A DNA stretch of 64,000 nucleotides, from the NCBI GenBank assembly GCA_039090855.1, contig CM076997.1:163090709-163154708 (forward strand), in the 5' to 3' direction. The DNA comes from Macrothele yani (taxonomy: Eukaryota; Arthropoda; Arachnida; Araneae; Macrothelidae). The notes beneath the pieces were generated by a model. It was not told where the DNA came from. It saw only the letters and a program-made list of their open reading frames with translations, and searched no databases. Positions 33,230-43,940 of this stretch are shown here, one piece after another (positions within the stretch are counted from its first letter, which is position 1; every line of letters begins with the position of its first letter). Position numbers and translations under genes: made by a program.

Positions 33230-34640
33230 AGAAAAACTTGCTTCGTTTTTCACAAAGAGAAGACACTTCCTCATTCAGCGCTCTCAGTGAAACAGGATTT
33301 TACACAGGAGAGCTCCTCTTTCACGAAGATTCACCTCTTTCACTTACTCATTCAACGCTTGCATTGTAGGTTTTTGCAGAATAACGCAGCCCATGCACAA
33401 GGATTTATCTCTTTCACTTGCTCAAACTACGCCCTCAGTGAAACAGGTTTTTGCAGAGGAAAGCACACCTTTCACAAGGATTCACTTGTTTCACTTGCTC
33501 ATTCAGCCCTGTTGATGAAGCAGATTTTTGCAGTGGAACGCACCTCTTTCACTTGTTCATTCATAACTCTCATTGAAGCAGCTTTTTGAAAAGGAACGCA
33601 CCACTTTCACAAGGATTCGTCTCTTTCACTTGCTCATTCAGCGTTCCCAGTGAAGCAAACGTTTGCAGAGGAACGCAGCCCTTTCACAAGGATCCGCCTC
33701 TTTCACTTTCACATACAACGCTTTTAATAAAGCAGTTTTTTGCAGAGGAACGCACCTCTTTCACTTAATGAGAAAGAAAGAGGGGGAGCGCTCTCAATGA
33801 AACAGGTTTTTGCAGAAGAAGGCACCCTATTCACAAGAATTCACCCTTTTCAGATGATCAGTCTGCGCTCTCAGTGATGCTGGTTCTTACAAAGGAATGC
33901 GCCTTTTCAAAAGGATTTACCTCTTTTACTTGCTCATTAACCGCTCTCAGTGAAGCAAGTTTTTGCATAGGAACTCAACTTACCGCTTTCACAAAGATTC
34001 ACCTTTATCACTTGCTCATACTGCGCTCTCAGTGAAGCAGGCTGTTGTAGAAGAAGGTACACCTTTCACAAGGATTCACCTCTTTCACTTTCTCATTCTG
34101 CCCTGTCCAAGAAGCAGCTATTTGCAGAGGAGCGCATCTGTTTTACAAGAATTTACCTATCTCACTTGCTCATACTGAGATCTCAGTGAAAAATGTTTTT
34201 GCAGAGGAAAGTAAACCTTTCACAAGGATTCACTTCTTTCACTTTCTCATTCTGCGCTGTTAAAGAAGCAGCTATTTGCAGAGGAGCGCACCTCTTTCAC
34301 AAGGATTTACCTCTCTAACTTCCTGATACTGAGCTCTCAGTGAAGCACTTTTTTGCAGAGGGAGGGACACCTTTCACCTGGATTCACCTCTTTCAGCTGC
34401 TGATTCAGCGCTCTCAGTGAAGCATGCTTTTGCAGAGAAACGCCACTTTTTCACAAGAATCTGCTTCTTTCACTTTTTCATTCAGCGCTCTTAATGCAGC
34501 AGGCTTTTTCCGGAGGAATGCACCTCATTCACTTGCTCATTCAGCACTCTCAGTGAGGTAGGTTATTTTAGAGGTATGCACCTCTTTCACTTGCTCATTC
34601 AGCGCTCTAATAGAACGAGATTTTTGACGAGGAACGCACA
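33230..34640. repeat. Degenerate ~77-bp tandem array
   Basis: The unit contains 'TTCACAAGGATTCACCTC', 'TTTCACTTGCTCATTCAGCG', 'CTCTCAGTGAAGCAGG' and 'TTTTTGCAGAGGAACGCACC'. 'CTCATTCAGCGCTCTCAGTG' landmarks begin at about 33271, 33348, 33422, 33499, 33557, 33634 and so on, mostly 74-77 bp apart; one 58-bp unit lacks an internal block. About 17 units with heavy divergence. Frames through it are by-products. Its minus-strand translation faintly recalls zinc-finger spacing (Cys, Phe, Leu), but the period is not the 84 bp of C2H2 arrays. Confidence 0.85.
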
Positions 34641-35554
34641 GCATAACTTGAACATAATACCTAAGAGCCAGATTTTGAGTTTAGCCGCATTCGACTTTTT
34701 TCCACTGTCTGAAGTCTAATCTGAGCTTAAGAGAACCAGTACTGAGTTAGTTACTGCGGTAAAAAAGAGAATGGCCAAGCTTTTCAAAGGGATCGCAAAC
34801 GATTGGCTACCAGTGTTTCTTTCAGGCATACATCCAGGGGGGCAAAGCCCTCCCGGAAAGGACCATGTGCCCCCCCCCAGAGACATTTTAGGTTACCGAA
34901 CCAAATTTTAATAAATTCAGGCTATGATGAAAAAGGAAGTTTCGTTTCTTTTTATGCTACAAATATTTCTCCAATTATGTTTTTTTAAATATTTGTTCAA
35001 ATGGTACTAGTTATAGTTTATTTTATTAAAAGTGTATTACGACGCATGATATTCTTCTAAATATATAAGTAGACTAATCATACCTAATTGTCTGGGAATC
35101 GTGATTCAGGATCAAGAGTGCGTTGAATGCATTTTAATAGATAAAATTTTCAAGCCTGCGGGAACCCCCCCCCTGCTTTACTGGAAAAAGTTTGTTATTC
35201 CTGAAATGTTTGAAAAACTAATTACTATATCAGGGATGTATATATAATTTTTCTTCGGAGGGGGGCGAAAAAAGGAATTTTTTGAAATCCACCATCTGAA
35301 ACAAAATTGAAGTTAATAAAAAATTGAAGAAAAATCAAAGCACATTTTTTTCTAATGTAAATTGATACATTTTTATAAAATGTAGGCTTTTTTTTTAATG
35401 TAAGTCACATTTTTATTTTACCAAAACAAAAAATGAAGCATCTTCCGGGGAGGGGGCAAGGCCCCCTCTAAGTGCACTCCTGTGCTAGATATATAGTAAT
35501 TACTTCTCTATATATAAATATAGTAGTTACAAATTATATATATATACTGTATAT
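34641..35554. other. No recognisable gene; G/C-tract-rich patches
   Basis: AT-rich with short C8-C9 or G5-G6 patches (34870, 35165, 35265, 35448). 'GGCTACCAGTGTTTCTTTCA' at 34806-34825 is nearly the reverse complement of 38801-38822 on the other side of the RTE LINE. Confidence 0.5.
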
Positions 35555-38500
35555 CATCATCATCATTGTCAACCATTATCAATCCACTGCTGAAAGAAGG
35601 TCTCCCCAAGTTTCCTCCACAACAGTCTGTCTTGTGCCAGTCTCCTCCATGTCACTCCCGCATACTTTCGAATTTCATCCACCCATCTTCCATGTGGTCT
35701 TTTTCTGGGTCTTTTCCTGTCTCTTGGAATAATCTAAAATTTCGGCTGTCCATCGATGGTCTGTTCTTCTGGCAGTATGTCCAGCCCATTGCCATTTCAG
35801 GGATTTAACTCTGATTATGATGTCTTCCACTCATGTCCGTTTTCTGATCCACGTGGTCCTCTTCTTGTATCTCTCCTGGTTACACCAAGCATGCACCTCT
35901 CAATGCCTCTTTGAGTTGTCTGCAGCCTTTGTATGTCTCTTTTAGTTAAGGGCCACGTCTCTGCACCATACGTAAGCACCGGAAGGATGCATTGATCTAA
36001 CACTTTTCTTTTAAAACATAATGACATATTGCTCTTGAAAATTATGCTGTTTCTAACAAAAGCTCTCCAGGCAAGTTTTGTACGCCGATTAATTTCTTCA
36101 CCAATGTGACCCTCACTTGATATCTGCTGTCCAAGATAAACGTACGTGTCTGTTATCTCCAGCTTTTCTCCATCAATCGATAAATCTTCATTTTTTGTAA
36201 AAGCATTGAACATCACTTTTGTCTTCTGAAAGTTCATTTTTAATCCCACTTCTTTGCTCTTGTCAGCAAGTTCCTGGATCATACTCTGCAGCTCTGATGG
36301 GGTAGTTGCAAAAATGACTATGTCATCAGCAAAACGAAGGTGGGTTAGATAATCACCATTAATCTTTATCCTTTTGTTTTCCCAGTTCAGTGATTGAAAG
36401 ACATTTTCCAATGTGGCATTAAAGAGCTTCGGAGATATGGTGTCACATTGTCTCACTCCTTTTCCAATTTTTATGTATGTTGTATTTTCAAACAGCCGAA
36501 TCTTTTCACTTGCATTTTCTTAGATGTTATTAATAATAATAATGTACGCATCTCCAATACCGCAGGATTTCAGAGCAATTGTAACTGCTGATGGTTTCAC
36601 CGAATCAAAGGCTTTTTCATAATCGATAAAAGCCATGCACAATGGAAGTTCACATTCCCTCGCTCTTTCAATTAGTTATCTCAGTACGTGGATATCATCT
36701 ATTGTGCTGTAGCCACTCCTGAATCCAGCTTGTTCTCTCGGTTGAGCCATGTCCAGTGTCACCTTCAAGCGGTGTGAAAGAACTTTAGTGAAGATTTTAT
36801 AAACCACTGATAGGAGGCTGATAGGTCTGTAGTTCCTGAGATCCTCAATGTCACCTTTTTCATGTAGCAAGATCATTGTAGCGTTGTTCCAATCCTCAGG
36901 AATTTTCCCTTCATTAAGGCATCGAGTGAAAATTTGGGCGAGTACTGTTTCGATTTCTTCACTTGCTTCTTGTATGATGTCTACGGTAATTCCATCTTCT
37001 CCTGGAGCTTTTCCCCGCTTCATGTTCTTGATTGCATGTGCAACTTCTGCTGGGAGGACTGGAAGAACTCTGGTACTCGTACCTTTCATGATGTCTGGAG
37101 TACATGTATCATCCCTTTCATATAATTTCGAGTAGAAATCCTTCACTCTTGTCAAAATTTAGCCTCTATTTCTTGTTACAGAACCATCTTCTTTTCTCAG
37201 TGCCATAATTTGTTTTCTTCCCTTACAGAGATGTCCCTTTGCTATCTTTAGGCTTTGGTTGTCTTCAATTGCTTTCCTTACTAGTTCACAGTTGAATTTC
37301 CTTACGTCTGCAGTGATAATTTTTCGTACTGTTTTGCATAGCTCTATATATTCCACTTTGGAAGTCACATCTTCTTTAGTTGTCCTCATCTCTCTTCTTT
37401 CTTGCATCAACATTTTGGTTTTAGACCCAGCTAATTTTGTTGCTGTTTCCATAAGAACTTTGGTTACTGTTTTGTTAACTTCAGAAATATCAACTTTTTC
37501 CGATGTTAGGCCTTCTAGAGCAGAGGATCTGTTCTTCAGTTTCAACTTGAAGAAGGTATTATGGTGTTTTTTAAGGTTGGTTATGTTAATACATTTTGTT
37601 TGTCTTATGAGCTTGTTACGTTCGAATTTAGCGTTGAGGTGCATCTTACATCTCACCAATCTATGGTCACTACCTGTGTTGAACTTGTTTAGCACACTGC
37701 AGTCTTCTATGACGAATTTTTTGTTACACATAATAAAATCAATTTCACTTGTCGTCCTATTTGGATGTCTCCATGTCCATTTCCTGTGTGGCTTTTTCTT
37801 GAAAACGGAGTTCAAGATGAAAAACCCTTCTGCCTCTGCAAACTCTACGAGAGTATTTCCACGCTGCTTTCTGTTGCCGTGACCGAATTTACCTAGTGAA
37901 GTTTCATTCTGTTGCCGTTGCTTTATTTTTGCATTAAAATCTCCCATAATTATCTTTAAGTGCTGCTTACCTTTATTATTTAGATGACGAATTTCCTCAT
38001 AATATTCTTCAATTTCCTCTTAAGGATGACTTGTGGTGGGTGCATAAGTTTGAATAATCTGAGCCTGGTATCTTCTCGAGAGTTGGATAACGAGTCGTGC
38101 AGCTCTGTCAGAGGAACTTTCAACGTCTACAACTTTATCCTTCAGTTTCTTGTTTATTATAAATCCAACACCTTTAGTTCTGCCAGTATCTGTCCCACGA
38201 TAGTAGAAGAGATGTCCATTTTTCAGTTCAATGAGATCTTCTCCTTTTCTCCTTACCTCACTTAGACCGACGATGTCCCACTTGGTCCTTTGTAGTTCCT
38301 CTTCCAATTCAAGAAGCCTTGAATCAGAAGTTAGGGAGCGTCCATTATACGTAGCCAAGGTCAGTATCAGATGTCAGCCTAGTCCAGTCCTCCGGTGATT
38401 CTTAGCACCCTCTGCGTTCATGTCGCACTGTCCGCTGCCTTGGCCAGGTACATTCCAGCTGCCGGAGACTGAGGGTCAAGATTTAAGTTGTGGAGTCATT

Positions 38501-38680
38501 TTGGAGGAGTTTGGCCACAACTCTCCACGCTGGCCAAGCAGGTTGGTTTGTGTGGGATAGCATTTCCTCTAATCCCAATGGTATAGTTATACCGCTATTG
38601 GCGGTCGTCAGAGCCCTTTTAGTGGGAACAGGATATACCACGAGAAGGCGGGGTTGACATTTGTCAAGGAGAGGCTGTGA
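35555..38680 (-). mobile_element. RTE-type LINE copy 1, near full length
   Basis: Reading leftwards: a 5' leader (about 38680-38360) identical in layout to copy 2, endonuclease, reverse transcriptase, C-terminal tail, then a short 3' end of ATGATGATGATG-type microsatellite at about 35555-35568, typical of RTE elements, which end in simple repeats rather than poly(A). The left flank is (TA)n-rich. Confidence 0.9.
35580..38358 (-). pseudogene. RTE-type endonuclease-RT polyprotein, decayed
   Basis: Open segments on the minus strand: 38020-38358 endonuclease start ('MATYNGRSLTSDSRL', 'WDIVGLSEVRRKGEDLIEL', catalytic E); 37159-37947 'MGDFNAKIKQRQ' to 'GSDHRLVRCKMHLN' (SDH); 36676-37155 RT 'RGKAPGEDGITVDIIQEASE', 'NYRPISLLSVVYKIFTKVLS', 'EQAGFRSGYSTIDDIHVL'; 35815-36456 'LRFADDIVIFATTPSELQSM' (catalytic FADD), 'LTYGAETWPLTKRDIQRLQT'; and in another frame 'LKWQWAGHTARRTDHRW' near 35760. 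Frameshifts and stops separate them. It supplies the C-terminus missing from copy 2. Confidence 0.92.
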
Positions 38681-39662
38681 TGTTATGCATCACTTGACCT
38701 TACATCCCATATATATATATATATATAGCAAATGGAAAACTTGCCCCCTGTAAGGTTCCATTTGCCCCCCCCCCCCACCCCACCCCCGGGCAAAATGTCC
38801 TGAAAGAAACACTGTTGGCTACGACACTACTTTGCCCAGTGTAAGGTCAGTTTGCAATGGTGGGTTGATGCTGAAGGGAACTACACCATTGGTGATAAGA
38901 ACTAATAATGCAACTTTTGGATTTACCTGAAGTAATAGCGTCAGTATCGTGATTCAGTAGCCGTACCTCATATTTTTCGAGCTATTTATAAGATCAACTG
39001 ATGACTGGTGCAATTTGGTAAGCTTTAGTTTGATCCAACTGTTATAAAAGTGTTCATACGTTTCTCAGGTCTTCCTAATATTGTGTTTGTGGTACGAACG
39101 ATATCTGCGCTTACGGAAGTCCGATTACGAATTTTTGCAAGGACTGCCAGTACAAGTAAAGGATATGATCCAATCATTTCTACCACAGATTTTCTCTCTC
39201 CAAGTGGGTAAATATATTCTATGCACGATATCTCAAGTTTTAGAAATGGTATATTGTAATTTTTTTTGACAGATTTTCGAAAATATTTGCCACATGTTCA
39301 CAGCCGAGGGCATAATTGGATGTGTGTATTTCCCAAACATCTGAAATTCAGATATTAGAAAGGTTTTTTTTTTGTATCGGATTGTAACCGTAACGCCGGT
39401 TATCCATGTGTTTTATGATTTTTTTAATACACGCATTTTCGTTCAGCTTAGGCAAGAGCAGTTCTAACGATCACGGTATAATACTCGAAATTGTAATAAA
39501 ATTACTTCTCGAAAACGCAGTTTTTTCAGCCATCTTTTAAATATTCACGAATAAATCTCTCAGCATATCTATGGCAGAGCTAATATGAGTCATTTTTTTG
39601 TAGATGTATCCGTTAATTGAACAAACAAGGTTGTATATTCTACATTAATTTCCTTTTATAAT
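38681..39662. other. No recognisable gene; (TA)n and C-tract
   Basis: (TA)n at 38709-38727 and a C-rich tract at 38766-38790. The remaining sequence is AT-rich with no family motif. Confidence 0.5.
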
Positions 39663-40043
39663 AGAGCGTCCCGCATGGCTGTGTATGAAACAGTAATTGT
39701 TCCTACTCTGATGTATGGCAGTGGAACCTGGGTACTTCAGAAGAAACATAGCAGTCGTTTGTGCAAGGTGGAGACCAATATGCTTCGGTGGTTTGGCCAT
39801 GTTGAAAGAATGAGTGATGAAATGCTTACTAAGAAAATCTTTTCAGCCCAAGTGGCAGGAAGGAAAGGAAGAGGAAGGCCAAGGAAGACATGGGTGGATC
39901 AGATTCAGGAGTGTCTGCATGAGAAAAAATTCATGAGTATGAAGTATAAAAGATCTTGTGTACGGCGTGTAATGGATATCAGTGAAGCACGAGTTGTATG
40001 TCAAGATCGCTGTAAATGGCGAAGTTTGATACGACAACAATAA
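39663..40043 (+). pseudogene. LINE RT C-terminal fragment 1
   Basis: 'MAVYETVIVPTLMYGSGTWV' + 'LQKKHSSRLC', then directly 'KVETNMLRWFGHVERMSDEM' + 'LTKKIFSAQVAGRKGRGRPR' and a tail ending 'CKWRSLIRQQ'. This is the C-terminal domain after the RT in RTE-like LINEs (the RWFGHVERM block). Relative to the copy at 59.5 kb, some 40 residues between 'SRLC' and 'KVE' are deleted in frame. It is 5'-truncated. Confidence 0.82.
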
Positions 40044-40975
40044 GTAAAAATATCTGAAAGTTTGTATTTCTTTTTGGAGCTAACCTCTGAATCTCAGAGA
40101 ACAGCTTAGTGATATGTATGTATAAAAAGTTATTTCCGGAATAATAGTATGGCAGCTTATCTCATTTCAGCTTGATTTGTTATTATTTTCTTACCTCTGC
40201 GCAGCATAAGAAGAAATTTCGTTTAATTTTCAAGGGAAAATTTCAAATATAAACTGAAGAAGAAATACGACTTCATATAATTTTGCAACATACAGGCCTT
40301 TTCGGATTACTCTGTTCTCTCGGTTGATACACGTACGTTGCTACACATCATCTGAAATTTAACTTAGATCTGGACAGATGCAAACTATACCGGAACTAGC
40401 GAGGATAGATGAATGGAATTACAAGATCGCTCCATCCTATCGTCGCAGCAAACATGCTGCACCGCCTATCTCATTTAAACAGTTGCTTGCGGCAGTTTCA
40501 CCTCTGCTATCTTGAATAATCTATTGCTGACGTCATGGTAGAGAGCTTGTAATTGAGAGGTGAGTGGCTGCACAAGCGGTTTTCGGTTAGTGAAATGACA
40601 GAAAATGGGATTATTCTCTCTCAGGCCTTAACGATCCTCGTGAGAAATCTTCAACATTTAGGTATCGTATTCTAATTCGATACCACCAATTTCAGAGTCG
40701 AAGCTCTGCTGCGAATAGGAACAGCATTTTCTTCTCACCTTGGTGCACTGTAAAAAATAAGTGGTGCGAATTCACGGAAAATTTCTGAAAATAACATGCA
40801 GAGAATTTGCCAGTAGGTGCTCGTCTTTTAACGGAATTTATGTTTTTTAACATCCGTATTTTCACAAATTTTCCGTACTTCGCCCAGTCCGTTTATTTCA
40901 GAAAAATACTTTCCAAGTTTTTTTCCGTTTTTAGACAGAAATTTTGCAAAACTCCAACACGTTAAATACTTCAGT
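40044..40975. other. No recognisable gene
   Basis: Mixed-composition DNA, short frames only; nothing recognised. Confidence 0.45.
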
Positions 40976-41045
40976 CCTTTTGCGCTAGTACCGGCTATCG
41001 ATCCTAGGTCGCGTTGGTGCAAGGACGCGTTTTAACCACTAAGCC
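40976..41045 (-). repeat. Degenerate tRNA-like (SINE-type) fragment
   Basis: On the minus strand 'TGGCTTAGTGGTTAAAACGC' resembles a tRNA box A and 'CTAGGATCGATAGCC' a broken box B, with plausible spacing. It is similar in layout to the tRNA-like core at 60.35 kb. Not a functional tRNA. Confidence 0.45.
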
Positions 41046-41429
41046 AGAAAATCACAGAACCCACACTCACGTTTAACCGAAAACTATTATAATCAGGCGA
41101 ATAAGGAATTTTCTTTCCAGTAATGCGATTGATTTGATAATTTCATTTTCTGTTGGAGCTAATAATTGTTTTTTAATACGTTTGTAATAATTTTATTTTT
41201 TCTTTCCGAGGTCTTATTACAAATTGCGTATTTTTTGTCGTGATTTTTTCTACGCAACAGAATGATTTGGCGTTTGACATCTTTTTTTCATTCAACGGAC
41301 AATAACTTTCAATTATCTTTAAGTTATCCAAGTTCTTATCTTCAAAATTATCTACCTTGGCTACTTCAAAGGAAACATCTATGAAAAATTCCATTGAGTT
41401 TAAAATCCGACTGAAACTACACACCTGCG
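41046..41429. other. No recognisable gene
   Basis: AT-rich; may contain the lost N-terminal part of the Penelope remnant that follows, but no motif is readable. Confidence 0.4.
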
Positions 41430-42861
41430 TAAATCAGCTTATGATACCCTTTGATGTGATATCTATGTTCATCAATGTTCTAGTAAAAGGAGATCTGGAA
41501 TCCCCAAAAAAAGTCTTATAGAGCATCATTACAGCCAACCCGAAGTAGAAAAAGTAACAAGATTAGTAGGTATTTCCATAAAGCAGAACAGTTTTACTTT
41601 CCGTGGAACGTTTTATGAAAAGACGGAAGGTCTAGCCATGGGCAGCCCACTGTCACCTATATTATGTGAAATCTACATGCGTCGATTTGAAGACAAACTG
41701 TTCAAACTCGTGAAATTTGACTTATGGATACGATATGTAGACGATACTTTCGTTCTATGGAAAGGAAAAAATTCTGGAAATTAGTCAAACTTATAAATTC
41801 CATTAATTATCACATTCAATTCAGCGACGGAAGTGAAAATAAAGGATAGCTACCATTCCTTGACGTCCTGGTTTCTCGCTCAAATGGATCTCTCGCAACC
41901 ACAATTTATCGGAAGCCTTTCGCTGCTTTCTAACCTTGTTTTTTCAGTCCAATCACCCTGGGCAACAATAACTCAGTGCCTTTTACAGTTGCGTATATCG
42001 CGCGATACATATATGTTCAGAAAAAGGCAGTTTGGAAAAAGAATTTTATTCCCATAACCTTGTTGCAGTACATCGAGGATACAACCTTTCCATTATAGAC
42101 AACGTTGTAACAAAATTCCAGAAACCGAAGTCTATCTCCACGTTAACTCCTGTGATGCGCTCATTGCGAGAGAATTTTGCCCTTATTCCATTTTCCAGTG
42201 ACATTGCCTTCAAAATTTAAAAAAAATCTCAAAACCTTTAATTTTAAAGTGGTTATTATTTTTATTGGAGGTTTAACGACCACCATGAGTTACTAAATGG
42301 ACTATAAGCAGTTGCCCGTCCATAATTTAGGGCCACTGGCTCCAGGGAAGGAAGAGAGCCAGCTCCGTAAGACAAACACAACATCCATGCCTTACCGGGA
42401 TTCGAACCCGGACCCATCTCGAACGAATGATCAGAAGCCATCGTTTAAACCACTGCACCACCGGGACAGCAAAAGTGATTCTTAAACCCATAAACGAAAT
42501 GAACTTTTTAGGATCAAAGGACTATGTTGAAGACAAAAACTCCAGGGGAATTTATCAGATTCCATGTGAATGTGCTGCTTCGTATATAGGACAGACCCGT
42601 AGGGCCTTGCGTTTTCGATTGAAGGAGCACAAGACCTACGTATAGAACTGTGACCTAAAGAAGTTAACGATGGCTAAACACTGTTACGAAAAGGACCATA
42701 CAAGTCTTTGCAACTTGTTAATGACATCGTATCCACACAATACACAAAAGATGATATGACAATATATGATGGCTAAACACTGTTACGAAAAGGACCATAT
42801 ATTTCTCTTTGGAGAAACAAAACTAATTGATAAGCCAGATTCCACCAGCAAACGTGATATA
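41430..42861 (+). pseudogene. Penelope-like RT + GIY-YIG, second family, decayed
   Basis: 'PFDVISMFINVLVKGDLESP' (41448 on), 'SFTFRGTFYEKTEGLAMGSP' + 'LSPILCEIYMRRFEDKLF', 'WIRYVDDTFVLWKGK' (catalytic VDD, about 41730), then 'IPDVLVSRSNGSLATTIYRK' + 'PF' and, after a SINE (42255-42471), 'RGIYQIPCECAASYIGQTRR' + 'ALRFRLKEHK' (complete GIY-YIG signature with catalytic Arg, 42547-42630) and 'MAKHCYEKDH'. Numerous stops and shifts. A ~99-bp stretch starting 'GATGGCTAAACACTGTTACG' is tandemly doubled (42669 and 42768). The far end continues after two nested elements at about 45169. Confidence 0.88.
42255..42471 (-). mobile_element. SINE-A copy 10
   Basis: Full reverse SINE, head ending 'CCACCGGGACAGC'. 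Near-identical duplicates AAAGTGGTT (42246-42254) and AAAGTGATT (42472-42480). It separates the RT and GIY-YIG parts of the Penelope remnant. Confidence 0.92.
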
Positions 42862-43423
42862 TACAGGTGATTCAGCTAAGCGTGTACACACTTCTGGGAG
42901 GGGTAGGTTGCCCAAAGACAAATCGAAATCACATAGCAATGCAGGGTCAAAAACGCCATCTTCATGCGGTAGATGGCGGTGATCAGCCGCGAGACTGCTC
43001 ATTCGTTCCTTTAGGATACCGTCATTTACACGGGAAGGTTGTTTTAATGCACATAACGCGCATGTATTGCCTGTGGAGAACCCTCATGCTGAACGACCAC
43101 GTGCAGCACAAAACCGTTTTGATGTTAATGTTTGGGCCGGCATTGTCGGGGACCACTTAATTGGCACATACCTCATGCCTCCTCGTCTGGAAGGAATGAG
43201 TTACCGGATATTTCTGGCGGAAATCTTGCGAGAGCTATTGAACGAACAATAGGCCGATCAGTCACTGCGCCGTGCAATGTGGTTCCAGCACTATAGGACA
43301 CCAGCCCATTTCAGCAATGACGTTCGTCATCACCGAAACATGACATTTGGATATCAGTGTTTCGGACGTGGTGGTCCCGTTCATTCGCCTGCAAGATCGC
43401 CGGACTTAACATGTCTTGATTAC

Positions 43424-43474
43424 TTCTTCTGGGGTTACATCAAATTTTCAAAATTTGATGTAACCCCAGAAGAA
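43424..43474. repeat. Perfect 25-bp palindrome, 1-nt centre
   Basis: 43424-43448 is the exact reverse complement of 43450-43474, centred on c43449. The left arm is original transposase coding sequence ('FFWGYIKF'); the right arm starts the inverted stretch. Confidence 0.97.
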
Positions 43475-43489
43475 CGCTTAACTGAATAT

Positions 43490-43660
43490 TTTGGAAAATT
43501 CCTGGCGTGTCTCAGACTTTCGAAGCAGCTAACAAGATGCGTGGTACGTCCACATCACTTTCAACGGGGGTATCGTAACCCTGTTGAAAGTGATGAGGAC
43601 CTTGTAGCACGCATCTCGGTAGCTGCATCGGAAGTCCGAGACACGCCAAGAATTTTCGAT
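43490..43660. repeat. ~77-bp inverted duplication inside the transposase
   Basis: The reverse complement of about 43490-43565 aligns with 43583-43660 ('GTTGAAAGTGATG', 'CACGCATCT', 'GTAGCTGC', 'GAGACACGCCA', 'GAATTTTC' in order). The nearest 13 bp (43553-43565 and 43583-43595) are perfect. Confidence 0.85.
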
Positions 43661-43940
43661 AATGTACGTGATTCCATATGCCAACGATGTCAAGCGTGTG
43701 TTACAGCTGATGGTCGCAACTTTGAACACCTTCTGTAACCTCGATGCATTTCGCAAATATCTTGTGAGTAATAAAAATAATTATGTTCTATTACATGCTT
43801 CTGTTTTATTTCTCGTCCTATCTGTACATTAGCACATGAAGATGTCGTTTGCGACCCTGCATTGCTATGTTATTTCGATTTATCCTTGTGTAACCTACCC
43901 CTCCTAGAAGTTTTTACAATCTTAGCTGAATCACCCTATA

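Larger units (their letters stand above)
43020..43738 (+). pseudogene. Transposase remnant of the long-TIR element, rearranged
   Basis: 'NVWAGIVGDHLIGTYLMPPR' + 'LEGMSYRIFLAEILRELLNE', 'MWFQHYRTPAHFSNDVRHHR' (second catalytic D replaced: consensus FQHDGAPAHFS), 'RGGPVHSPARSPDLTCLDYF' + 'FWGYIK' (third acidic block), then a foreign inverted stretch, then 'VESDEDLVARISVAASEVRD' and 'CQRCQACVTADGRNFEHLL' stop. The last block is the usual C-terminus of this arthropod Tc1/mariner-related group. The N-terminal DNA-binding domains are deleted. Confidence 0.85.
42864..43936 (+). mobile_element. Tc1/mariner-type element with ~85-bp inverted ends
   Basis: Left 'CAGGTGATTCAGCTAAGCGT' ... 'CATAGCAATGCAGGGTC' and right 'GACCCTGCATTGCTATG' ... 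'CTTAGCTGAATCACCC' are inverted repeats about 85 bp long with modest divergence. TA lies on both sides (42862-42863, 43937-43938). The length of ~1.07 kb and the internal transposase remnant show a deleted copy. Confidence 0.9.

Noticed and set aside
37259..37882. 207-residue plus-strand frame as a gene
   Set aside because: Antisense shadow of RTE LINE copy 1.
43277..43738. 153-residue frame as a host DDE-derived (domesticated) gene
   Set aside because: The element's inverted ends and TA duplications are intact, the second catalytic residue is lost and a palindromic rearrangement disrupts the core; there is no sign of constraint.
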